A stretch of 64,000 bases of DNA from Grifola frondosa (Eukaryota; Basidiomycota; Agaricomycetes; Polyporales; Grifolaceae). How positions within the stretch are numbered: position 1 is the first letter of the stretch; each line of letters opens with the position of its first letter. Location: positions 1,984,001 through 2,048,000 of the forward strand of contig LUGG01000002.1 of assembly GCA_001683735.1 (NCBI GenBank). Reading direction: 5' to 3'. Shown here in pieces: positions 36,446 through 46,952 of the stretch. The notes under the pieces were generated by a model. The model was not told the DNA's origin. It did not search any database and saw only the letters and a list, made by a program, of their open reading frames with translations. Both the position numbers and the translations under genes were made by a program.

Positions 36446-39151
36446 AATGAGGTGTAATGATCGATTTGGTTAAAGTGAGACTTCTGAGAAAATGTGGGCT
36501 TACCGCAACATGACTTCAGAAAAAATCCTTGCGTGGTGCTCAGGAGTGGAAGTAATAATGTCACGACAATTTGGAGATGGGCTGAACCCACCGGCGTGTC
36601 CACGCGGTCCAACTGACCATCGGTAACCAGAGTCTATAAAACATTGTGTTATTATCTGGCTGTCATACGGTTGAAGTTTATCTAGTACGTGTGTAAATAC
36701 AACGTGTTCATTTACGTCCAAATCTACCCGCACATTCATCGCAGGGGCACGAGCCGGGGCCCAAGTCAAGTTCACTGGCGGAGTTGGATGCACAGCTCGG
36801 CGACATGCCATACTTCGTACTCTATTATAGTTGCGAGTCTGCATTCTTCCCACTGCATCAGAAAAAGTCGAACTTTGCTTACAGGCTCTTTTTCCACTCT
36901 TGAACGCGGCAAGAAAGTCATCCTTCGGATGCTTTTTGAAGGAGCGAGTCTCCTTTTCTTTCCTTAAGTTTCTTAAATAGAGGATTAAGTAAAAAAAAGT
37001 AACAATATACAACAGCGAGAGGAATGTGACTTTTTGCTGATGCTGTGTCTCTTTCGTAGAGGAAGCACTGGAGATGATTGTGGTGCCAGATTGGAGATGA
37101 ATTTTGAGCCGCGGGGGGAATCTAGATTGAGTCGAGGTAACGATAACTCGGCTGCGGAGTTCGGAATTCGTTGCTGGCTATGTTCAAGTCGTCAGCAGAA
37201 GCAAGGTGGTGCGAGATTGTACTTGCGGCTCTTTAATGTCTTATACTGAAGGCCAGTTTGAGGTGACGACTCGAAAATCGGCACTAGAGGTTGATCTTGG
37301 CCGACCGGACTGTGTGGTGCATGAAGTTATTACGTGACATTGGAATCATCGTAGGCTCAAGCTTACATCGTCATCTCTGCTGCGATGAATATAGGACCTG
37401 TCGTACTGCTTCATTGGTGTATTAGCGCATGAATGCATCAGTCATTCAGATCTCCCGCTCACTGTCGCCTCCTCGTCACCATTTCAGACACGATGTACAA
37501 GGAATGTAAAGGTTGGATCCCCCTATCGGATTCGTGGAGCATCGCAGGAGAATGTTCAACCTTATGGCGTGTGGCAAATGTCATTCATGATGGAAAGGGC
37601 TAATAAGGTATCAATTCATGTACTTACGCTGAGATGGTATCTATCTCTATATTATCTTAATGACAGTATTATTCATTTCCCCAGGTTTATCGAACGGAGA
37701 TTTGTGCATTTCGCCTTTCTTCATGGAAATCTCCGGTATCGGCAGGTGCCGGACCTCTTAGGAAACCGTGCCCTTCCACAGGAGCACGGTTGTATACGGG
37801 TATCCAGAGCCACAACTAGCCATAGCGAACACCCGACATCCCGGTATCACGGCTGAGATTTGGCACAACATGACGCCTGTTACGGTACACTACGCGAGGG
37901 CTGAACCGTTATTTTCTTCCTGGCGAGAGCCTAGGCCTTAGGTCCTACCGATCCTCAACCGTTTCTCACTGCGATCCGAACATATCGCGCGGAAATGAAG
38001 GGCTTTATGCAGCTTGGCGCATACACTTTCAGGTGATACTTGACATTTCCGTATGCATATCACAGGATATGGATCATTTCTGCACTAATAAGCTGCGCCA
38101 GCGCGCACCGCGCCACTCCGCGATAAACGCCATTGAAAATCGCAATTATGGATCCTCGAATCGCGTAAATCAGAACTACCAGATACCTCCTAGGATTGGC
38201 ACTTCTTCACAGACTTGGCCAGTAATCAACTGATACGCTGATGCACAGGTTTTTTGGAATATAAAGATGTCCTAGTAGGTACGTCAATCCTACGATTGCT
38301 GGATTTACCACCTTGAGAACTTCCACCGCTTCAGTTGCTTGGTGGCATGCGCCCATATGGGTCGGTATTCAAAGTGGCGACACGCATTTGGCCGGTGCGT
38401 TTCAGTCGGGTTGAGCAAATTCGAGATTTCGCGCGCCACAATCTGGACAACAGTGCTCCTCGGTTCGACCCCGTCCTCTAGCTATAAATATTGGCGCGCA
38501 AAGCATGTCCTGTGGTCAAAACAAGTTGAGAGACGATCAATGCAGAGTATGCGCAGCGCGGAATAAACCGCAAGTCCTACTGGAGCTCGCCTAATGGCTG
38601 AATTTCGACAGGTCTAGGTCAGAGATTACTCGGACGCTGGAGTACTTGGACTAGCCACAATGACCACTTCCAGTCACATATCTCATTTGCTCTCTACTTC
38701 AAATATTCAGGTCTGCGACGGAGTGCCCTTCCGCACTCCAAGTGGTTGACAGAGCTGTGGAAAACAAGGAGTGTCTCATGTAGCTGGGTTTGACATGTGC
38801 CAGATGCGGTAAGCACATGTGTATTCGTAACAGTCACTCTGGATCTCTTCTGCACATGGTTCTCGTTCGCTGAGAATGTGACGCCCGCTTGCGTCTATAT
38901 AACACCAGCGGCCACTTCCAACATGCGTCGTAACCCAGGAACATGAACACGAGCCTCTTATTTTCAGATCGTCTGAACCCGGTCATTGACCTCAACCATC
39001 ATTTTTCTTCACTGTCGCCGGTTCTCTTGTTCGATGCTCGCCGCACTGCTCAGCAAGGAATCACAGCTGCAAGGTGCTTCGGTTGAAGTTGCCCTTACTG
39101 AACATCACTGAGGTTCAGTTGGATGGTAGCACCGCTCCTCGACGAAACATC
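36446..39151. other. Gene-poor segment, no supported gene
   Basis: No frame above about 170 codons, and none with a domain. The longest, minus-strand 36500-37012, is Arg-rich and does not splice to anything convincing. The final ~150 bp before 39152 are likely the promoter and 5' leader of zinc-finger paralogue D. Confidence 0.4.
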
Positions 39152-40065
39152 ATGGGTTCATTCGCATCACAAGTGTCCACTACCTCGAGTCAAGACATCG
39201 CACGCTGGCAGCCGACGGACCATGTGATAAGGTCCTCTCTCTCAGAAAGCTATACTGTTCAAGAGGCTAAGGAGCCATATCTTATCCACAGCCCTCTATA
39301 TCCACAAAGCCCCCTATATGCTACCTATGGTCAAGCCTCCGCTATGCGCTCTTACAGCAACTTGTAAGCCGTACGATTCTAATTATAGGGTGTCATTAAC
39401 ACGATCTATTCGTTCTCGCATGAATGTAGTCCCTTCGATTCATCTTTAACGGAGATTCTTTCTGGAGCGCCGTATGCTGAGCTACCGTCGAACTTGATGA
39501 ATATCCACGCAGGCCTAGAGCTATCATCGGCGTAAGTGACGGCTCACAAAGATGCTATTTCCCCACTGACGCGTGTTATAGCTTTGCGGTACAGAATACA
39601 AACGGTTATCAGAGGATCATTCCGCATCAAAACCCTACTGCCAGCCGTCCAACTGATTATACCGAAATCAGAGGGCCATCAATCATGAGACGGATGGGCA
39701 GCAGCTCTGTTCGTGATGCCACTTACTCGTTACCCTCCGACCTCGCCATTAACACTCCGGCGGTCGTCTACGACATACACCCTTCTCGCTGCCAATGGGG
39801 AGATGCTTGTGACACTGTCATCGATGACCTATCTGCACGCGGAATCATACACCATCTCAAGGCTCGTCATTTTCCCGACAAGCACTGGATTGGTCACCGA
39901 GGGCCGTGCCAGTGGGGACATTGTGGGATAGAAATGGATTTTTTGAGCTATGGGAAGCATGTTGAGACGGTCCATTTGCGGAGAACAACAGTAACATGCG
40001 ATAGGTGCACCAAGCCCTACACAAGGCCGGATTCGCTGAAACGCCACCAGAAACGCTGCGGATAA
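39152..40065 (+). CDS. C2H2 zinc-finger protein, paralogue D
   Basis: Three exons, 39152-39363, 39430-39531 and 39582-40065, joined in phase by small GT-AG introns, give about 265 residues without a frame break. ATG 39152 (MGSFASQVSTTSSQDIARWQ) is chosen because the longer frame upstream has only a GTG. The N-terminal two thirds are Ser/Thr/Tyr/Pro-rich. The end carries three fingers: CQWGDAC ... SARGIIHHLKARH, CQWGHC ... YGKHVETVH and CDRCTKPYTRPDSLKRHQKRC. The finger block is closest to paralogue B at 4.6 kb (VIDDLSARGIIHHLK versus VLDDLTASGIIRHLK). As the cleanest copy, it is the best template for the other three gene models. Putative nuclear regulator; targets unknown. Confidence 0.8.
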
Positions 40066-40660
40066 GCACGGTAATTGACAAGTAGTGGGATGGGGAATAC
40101 AAGTTCAAATGGTAAGAACTGTCGAATCGCTTGCTTTGCATAGCCTTTATAAATATTCAACGATTCAGCCGTCCCGATACGAATCAAGCATACTCGACGA
40201 TAACACTGATAGGTTGCTTGTAATGTGCGATGGGTGTAAATGGAATATGGCCAATCTATGACGATAATACAACATAATTAAGCGATTCAACGAAGATGGA
40301 GGCAACTTACCCAAATGCTGATGGCCGCCACAAGCTAAGCCCTCAGGAGTACTGGTCCATTTTGTATCTCCCGCCAAAGCGATCACTGTTACGCGTAATC
40401 CATATCTGCGCAATCATTCAATACAAAGCATTTTATATTTTCGTGCTACCTACCGGTAATCTGGTGTCCCAAGTGGAGCGCCGTTCTGCGAATCCAAAAC
40501 GGTGATGAGATCCGGGACAGTAACAAGGATCTTCGCGGATTCAAGCCATGGGTCAGTTGCATGAACGGTGGCAGCCAAATAACATAGATGCCTTTCTGCT
40601 GCCATCGGGAGATTCAACATAGGCATACAGATTTCGTTTTGGAACGGTATCCTGGGCGCT

Positions 40661-40952
40661 ATACTGTACCATTTCCATCGGCCTTGTGACGCGTGACATC
40701 GCCGAAATGGTTGACCGATTCGACAAGTTGGTCCGTTCCGTGTGACCAGCGGAAATTTTTCGACAAATTTTCGCAAAAATACAGTCAGAATTAAGGCAAT
40801 TGGCTCCGCAGGAGCCGCCAACATTTTGCACTTTTTGAGACGAAAATTCGATTCGACAGCTAGCAATGTGACCTGTGACCGACGCCAAAAATTCGACCAA
40901 ATCAAGGCCCTGTGACCCGTGACATGTCGAATTGATAGAAATGGTACAGTAT
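40661..40952. repeat. 292-bp inverted-repeat (MITE-like) element
   Basis: The segment begins ATACTGTACCATTTC (40661-40675) and ends with its exact reverse complement (40938-40952). The match extends a few bases inward (CATC against TATC). Inside, GTGAC-containing motifs recur near both ends (gtgacgcgtgacat and gtgacccgtgacat) and the centre has a small hairpin (ggctccgcaggagcc). It has no coding capacity. A clear target-site duplication was not found, so the true ends could lie slightly further out. Confidence 0.55.
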
Positions 40953-41684
40953 GCCATGATGACAGGAAAATTGAAAGTGTCGCTTGACCTCTTATCGAAG
41001 GCGGATCTTCGTAAAACTATTGGTGCTCTTCCAATAAGTACTACTAATCTATTAATGGTCAATCTGGGCCGCATTTTCCTGCCAGCATAACAAGGCTGAG
41101 CTTCATTAACGTCCATTCGATAATCAACTTGTTTCAAATTCGGACGCGTCGAATGTCACTATCACGTGGGGATGTGACTCGCGCGTCGTGCTGTGAGGAG
41201 TGGGGACAGGCAATTCCGCGCCAGAAGTCGTAAGCGCCTGTCCATCGCTTATTAACGAGCTCTTACCAAATTTGGAGATCTTTGGCTGGCGGTGCGACGC
41301 GTCTGTGGCTGAAAAACGGTTACAACGTCGATAGCTTCATGTAGCTGCGCACGGAATCAATGAGCATTGTTTTCGTAGGAGTAAGTACAAGAAAATTTGA
41401 TTGTGAACATTTTGTCCGGAACAGAATTTCATAAACAGGTCTTAATAGTGAGTTACACTGCCTAGATTGAGAATAAAGAGTCTCAAAAAATTCTGCACCG
41501 GAGAAAATGATCTCAGGGTCAATTTAAGGTGATAGAACAACGACTTTTTAACATCTTTCGGACATATGAGTATGCATGGACAAAATCGTCGAGACAATTC
41601 TCGTTGATTACATAAGCAGGATGCTTGACGCGTCGAAAATCATCGAGGACATCATTGTGCGCACTCCGTCTAGCTCAAGAGATT

Positions 41685-44600
41685 ATGTCTACTTGGAATG
41701 GCTCAAAAAAGCGGTCCACTATCCAAAAGAAACAGGCCCTGTCAAATCTACAGAGAATCAACAGCTCAAAGATTAGCAGTGCCAACAAGGAAAACATTAG
41801 GCCACCTGAAAATACACCAACTGGGTCCTCCAACGCAAGCAGTTCAGCAAGTGTGAATGCCCTTAAGAGGTTAAAACAGGCTACGGCACATGTGACAGAC
41901 CTGACTCGAAGATTGAAGGGTGAAGAATCGAAAGTTGAGCAGTATCGGCGCGAGACCTATAATGGACGACGCCGTGAAGCGCGCGCGCACACAGCAAACG
42001 GAATTCTAAAAGAGGAGTTATGTCAGTCACAGGCACGCATAGCAGAGCAGAGAAGTGAGGTTCATTCATTGCTTGAGAACTCGAGAGAAGTCATTCTCGA
42101 GGCCGAGAGTCATGCAATAGCAATAGCAACAAGACATTCGGATGAAGCAATCCATGAAGCAGAGAGACATACAGAGAAGGTACTTGCTGAGGCAGAGAGG
42201 AATACAAAGGAAACAATAGCTGCAGCAGAACAACAGGTGAGAATGAGATCACTCGAGAGGCTAAGAATGCAACTGACGGTATACAGAGCAGAGACATTGT
42301 CCGAACACATTGTCATGAGGTTGAGCTCATGCGAAATGATCTCACTCAAGCCCGAAATCAAATCTTGGTGCTGCAAAAGAAACATCGAGCGCTTTGGAGA
42401 CGTGTATACCGAATGCCTGGACAGAAATCATTGGCAGTCAGCCGAGCTTTGAAGAAGACAACTTCAAAGGCAAATAAGACATTACCTTTGAAGATGAAGG
42501 GGGTAATCACTACTCCTGCACGGGCATTGATGCGGAATCTGGTTGAATTTGGACTTCCGGTTGCACGGGTCAACGATGCGATCACTGCCGTTTCAACCGC
42601 TGCAGGTTTAGAAGTTGAAGGGAGCATTCACGAGCGGTCTGTACGGCGGATTGTCCTAGAAGGTTATGTCGCATCAAAAATGCAGTTAGTCGAGGAGGTG
42701 ACACGAGCGGACGGTAAGTTATCTATTTTGTGACTCGGAGCTCAAACATAAACATAGGTCTATAGGAATCACAATTAGCGGAGACGGAACGACACACAAA
42801 CATGTGAATTATGAATCCCGTAATGTGTACCTCAACACGGCAGATTCGCACACACGACGTTTTCTCGGGGTCCATGCTGCGCCAAATCACACGAGTGAGA
42901 AGCAACTCGACGGGTGGAAGAAAATTATTGAAGACCTTTATGAAACGTACAATTCCAGTCCACATGGGATGGAGTTTCCTGCAGATAAGCGTGAATTTGC
43001 ACGTAAGGTTAGAGGAATGACCACGGACCATGCAGAAGACCAGAAAAAGCTGCAGCGTCTTGTTGAGGAATGGAAGCGGGCTTGTGACCGGGAGATCTGC
43101 GGTGAAAAGGCCATGCTCTCCATGGCACCGGAAACACTCATTCCATTATTGGTAGTAGTGATGAGTCTGCACGGGCAGTTGAAGAAGTGGGTGGGTTGGC
43201 GGCATGGACTGCGCTGTCAGAGCATGAGCAAGACACCCGAAACAAAGAGATCATGAAGAAGATATCAGCTCACCTTGGCGAGGAATGCTACTCCGCCCTA
43301 TCTGACGATGAGAAGCACGCCACAGACCTCTTCGTCCGTGGATACTGTTGTATGCACAAGGAATTGAACTCAGTCAAAGGAGGGAATACGAAAATGGTTA
43401 CCTTTTGGGAAGCAGCTGGTCTGACAGGTCCAATCAAGTTGATGAACCGTGACAATGCAGCGGCCGCAGCATTTGGAGGTTCATCAGCTGCACAGTCGAG
43501 AGCCGAGGAGGTATCTGTTGGAGGGGCTGTGAAGACAACCAGTCTGGCAGGTGCGATTTTTCATCATAAAGATGATAAAAAAGGTCAGCAAGACACGCTT
43601 CGAATATTTTTTGAAGCATCCAGCACGGTCGGTGCAATGGTGCGCTTCCCGGACACAAGTAATACACGTTACCAATCACATTGTGAAGCCGCCGCAGAAC
43701 TACTAGTTCATCTCCCACTGTATATGGAATTTCTGGAGATGGTGCGTGACAAAAAGGATAGCCGGAGGTTCAATCACATGGAGGAAAATGTCTATAAAGC
43801 ATTAAAAGACATACCGACGCTCACGGAGCTCTGTGTCCTTGTCTTGTATTCACAGTCCATCAGTCATCCGTACATGCGTTGTGTACGAGGGCCCGAATCT
43901 GGCTCTGGAAACCATCTTGACCTTGGCCCGCTTCACGACAAGCTTAAGGCACACTGTTGTCGTGTTATCGAGAAACCAAGCCTTCTGTTGGCCCCCGATG
44001 CTTCGTATGAACTTGGCTCCCTTGACGGGAAACTTTGGGAGCGTCCTGATGCATTCTATGCCGTGCAACGCCTGCGATCAGCATTGCCACATCTGCAAGG
44101 AGTTCTCGTTGCCTTTTTCGAAGGTGCCTTGGAAACATGGGAGCGATTTACGGTCGAATTTGCTCCAGGAGGCACTATTTCTCAGCTAACAGAAGATCAG
44201 CACAATGAAGCATGGATGAAGAGTACGAACGATGATAACGAGGGTGGCTTGGGATCATTCCGTGTAGGTCTCAGGCAAGCTCCGAGCATGACAATTCACC
44301 AGTACAACGCAAGAGTAATCTACAAAACAAACAAAACCCGTGAGTATATCAAGACACTGAAGCCCATAGACCATCAGTTTCTGCGAGAGAGAGCGCGCTT
44401 TATTGACAGCACATCAGCAAAACGTCGATTTCACTTATGGCTCTTAAATAACCCTTATGAACTTACTTTTAAGTCTTATTTCTCTTTTTTTTCTTAATTA
44501 AGACCAATAAGAGTGATTAAGACGTAAAAGAGGTCTCATAAGGGTTTTTAGCCGCCCAAATAAGTGCATTTAAGTACATTTAAGACACAAAAGTATGGTA

Positions 44601-45042
44601 AGTCAAATTGACATTTTGCTGATGCAGTGGCCTTGAGAAAAGCCAGCGCCGGGAGCAACACGAAGAGGACAACAGGGTGGTAGGAGAAAAGCGCAAGAAA
44701 GATAAAGCTAAAGAGGAGAAGAGTGATGCAAAGCGTGCAAAGCTAAATGCACTCACCGTGATTCTGGATGTTTCTCGCCTGACTATGGATACAATCACGG
44801 TGGCAGAAATTGACCTTCAGCTTGATTGGCACCGGCAGTTTGACACGGGCAAGGTCAAGAAAATTCCGATGAAGAGGGACCTACGGCTCAAAGCGGTGAA
44901 ACTAAATGCACTTAGAGAAGCTGTCGAGCACCATAATGCCCGACCAGATCCTCCTACTCGCGTCCAAACTTCCGCTGGTGACGCTGAGGATGCTGCTGAC
45001 TCTGAATGTGAAGCAGGGTTTGATAGCGAACAGGAAGACTAG
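41685..45042 (+). CDS. Transposase-like multi-domain protein of a basidiomycete mobile-element family
   Basis: From ATG 41685 (MSTWNGSKKRSTIQKKQALS) the product has an N-terminal Glu/Arg/Ala-rich coiled coil, a basic linker, then a large conserved core. The core includes ISGDGTTHKHVNYES, FLGVHAAPNHTSEKQLDGWK, MTTDHAEDQKKLQRLVEEWK, a Cys-Cys-Met-His motif (GYCCMHKELNSVKGGNT), LAGAIFHHKDDKKGQQDT, FPDTSNTRYQSHCEAAAELL and LRSALPHLQGVLVAFFEGAL. The C-terminal part, beyond an inserted element at 44412-44624, is Lys-rich (RKKDKAKEEKSDAKRAKLNA) and ends in an acidic tail at 45042. One intron: 42714-42765. I recall highly similar proteins as abundant multi-copy genes in Agaricomycetes; the enzymatic fold is not established. 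The GDG and HKELN motifs resemble DDE/RNase-H-like positions, an inference. One base each is missing near 42240 and 43150. Confidence 0.6.
44412..44624. mobile_element. 213-bp terminal-inverted-repeat element inserted in the transposase-like gene
   Basis: The left end CATCAGCAAAACGTCGATTT (44412-44431) matches the reverse complement of the right end (44605-44624, CATCAGCAAAATGTCAATTT) at 18 of 20 positions, and an inner pair AACCCTTATGA/TCATAAGGGTT makes the interior largely palindromic. It is AT-rich and non-coding. It is flanked by CA on both sides (44410-44411 and 44625-44626). Removing the element and one CA restores the host reading frame as FIDSSGLEKSQRREQ, which is how the family normally reads. 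This fixes the insertion boundaries and shows that it interrupts the coding sequence. A GCA duplication with ends shifted by one base is equally possible. The class cannot be assigned from one copy. Confidence 0.72.
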
Positions 45043-46143
45043 ATTTTCGAAAGATAGTTGCATTTTCATGGGAGTATCCAAAGTAGTCTATATGTATGAT
45101 ACAAGGAAAAGAGCTGCCGCCAGAATACAGTAAAATGTCATTTGCCGTTGCAAGACGCGTTTTTGGGCGCTTAAACGCGTGTTAACGATCGAATATGGAT
45201 TACATAAGATGGACACATTTTGAAGGGGCATTGCCGGTCCCCATGAGGAGGCCTTACCCTCAAGGTCACGCTCGTCCTGAGCGAGCTTGATGTCGAGCTT
45301 GTCGAGCATGGGACCAATCGCGTCCCATCTTGAAGTTCAGTCGTCGATTCCACCACCTCCGAACTTCCTGCACATTAACAACGCTCCCCAGAGCACCGAC
45401 AGTTCACTTTTAATCATTACTTCCGCGCACTCTCTATTACAACTAACTAACCATCGCCCGGTGGATGCTTCAGAATTTCTTCGAATTTGCAGTCGACTAT
45501 CCCGCGTGTCTGACTTAAATACATGAAAGCAGACGGGACGGGGAAGGAGACGTCCACCAATATGTAGATAAAATAATGGACTTGCGGTAAGTGTTTCTCG
45601 CTGTAGTTCAGTGGATATTTATCTTCCCGCAGGCAGATTTGATTCCCGAGTCCTCCATCCCGCCATGAACTACGAGTCACTCACATCATCTTTGGACTGT
45701 TGTGTCGTGGAATCTCTTTGTTCTCGATTCGGCTGCGCAAGGAACGAGTGCTAATTTGGCGGCCGAGTTTGACGGGGTGCGTATCATTCAGCTTCACCAG
45801 CATCAACTGTATTCATTTCATACAAGATGAATAATGCCAGAGGTCACAATATTTGCTATAATCCTTTCTCTAGAAGGAAAAGACCTTCAACACTGCTGTC
45901 GCCCATTCATTCGCGATTCAATGTAACTGCATTTACTCCGTATATTTCTCTGCAAACTGACATTCTGTCCCAGATTCTGGCAAATCGTCTGCGCGCGCTG
46001 CGCGAAGCGCAGCGGTTACTGTCATAGTGGTGACGCATCCCAGACTTAATTGCTCACATATTCTTCCGCTGGTTCCGATACATATACAAGGATCTGTGAG
46101 CAATGGCCTACTATTCAGTCATCCACAACCTCCGTCATCGCCG
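45043..46143. other. Intergenic, no supported gene
   Basis: Short frames only. A tRNA-like stretch at about 45600-45655 was considered and rejected. No termini matching the transposase-like gene upstream were found, so the 3' boundary of any larger element is not visible. Confidence 0.35.
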
Positions 46144-46458
46144 ATGACGGAGGTCGGAGTCAGTTCTTCGACCTCGATCATCACCAGTAGCAATTCTTCT
46201 GTGAACAAATCCAAAATAGCCACGAGTACTACAGGCAACATTGCTCCTGCTAGTGCCGACTTCTCCACGGCGGGCCCTTCCAAGCTCAGCAGGGCTTGCG
46301 TCATAATCGGCGGCGTGGTCGGCGGGGCGACTATGATGATTCTCGCCGCCCTCATCGTATCGCTCTTTGTCAGACGTCCCGCATCTCGCCGAGAGTTTTC
46401 GTCGATTTGCTTTAGGGTAGCACTTGTTATGAGGTTGTGGAGAAGCCTGTCGCTGTAG
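46144..46458 (+). CDS. Candidate single-pass membrane protein exon
   Basis: From ATG 46144 the frame encodes a short Ser/Thr-rich stretch (SSSTSIITSSNSSVNKSKIA) and then a clear transmembrane helix with Gly-rich start (VIIGGVVGGATMMILAALIV) followed by Arg residues. This is the pattern of fungal cell-surface single-pass proteins with an O-glycosylated outer part. No signal peptide is visible in the same frame, so a 5' exon must lie further upstream if the gene is real. The frame stops at 46458, and sequence after it may hold further exons. No family recognised. Confidence 0.35.
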   Translation: MTEVGVSSSTSIITSSNSSVNKSKIATSTTGNIAPASADFSTAGPSKLSRACVIIGGVVGGATMMILAALIVSLFVRRPASRREFSSICFRVALVMRLWRSLSL

Positions 46459-46952
46459 CACGGCGGCCTTCATCCAGCCGAAAATTCTACGTAAGCTGCT
46501 GAAATTGTTTTGTGTTTGCACGACTCTGCCTATAACATTTGTTTGATTGTAAATCAGGAACCAGGCTACCAGATGTGTCAACCTCCCCTCAACCTCGCCT
46601 CATCGACCACACTATATACGGCGTCAACCTCGAGCAACAACTACTGACCCTTGAACTTGCCCTGATGGCGTATCCCCGGCATTTATACTTCAAGCACTCA
46701 AGGATCCGAATTCTGAGCCGTCTTCTCTTGCTGCAATCGAGAGGCCTTCGTCTTGCTGTGTGCATCATGTTCGCCCTTTTATCCTTTCCTAAAGGATATC
46801 ACATTTGTTGATAGCCTCATAATTCGAATTCAAACGTCTTTTATTGTATTCTAGACGTAAAGCGACGTGACGATCTTGAACATGATGCAAAGCTCAAAAA
46901 TACATGAATGCGATAATAATAACGATCTTCCCCAGTCGTGTCATTATTGTAA

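Noticed and set aside
38410..38480. Perfect B-box-like ggttcgaccccg
   Set aside because: No A-box at the right distance and no cloverleaf could be drawn on either strand.
40553..41137. 194-codon minus-strand frame
   Set aside because: It overlaps the inverted-repeat element, its residues reflect the repeated DNA motifs, and it has no start context, splice sites or domain.
45600..45655. tRNA-like stretch with an A-box match (tagttcagtgg) and a B-box-like gatttgattcc
   Set aside because: The boxes are about 13 bases too close, the B-box has a mismatch at a key position, and acceptor and anticodon arms do not pair. At most a decayed tRNA fragment.
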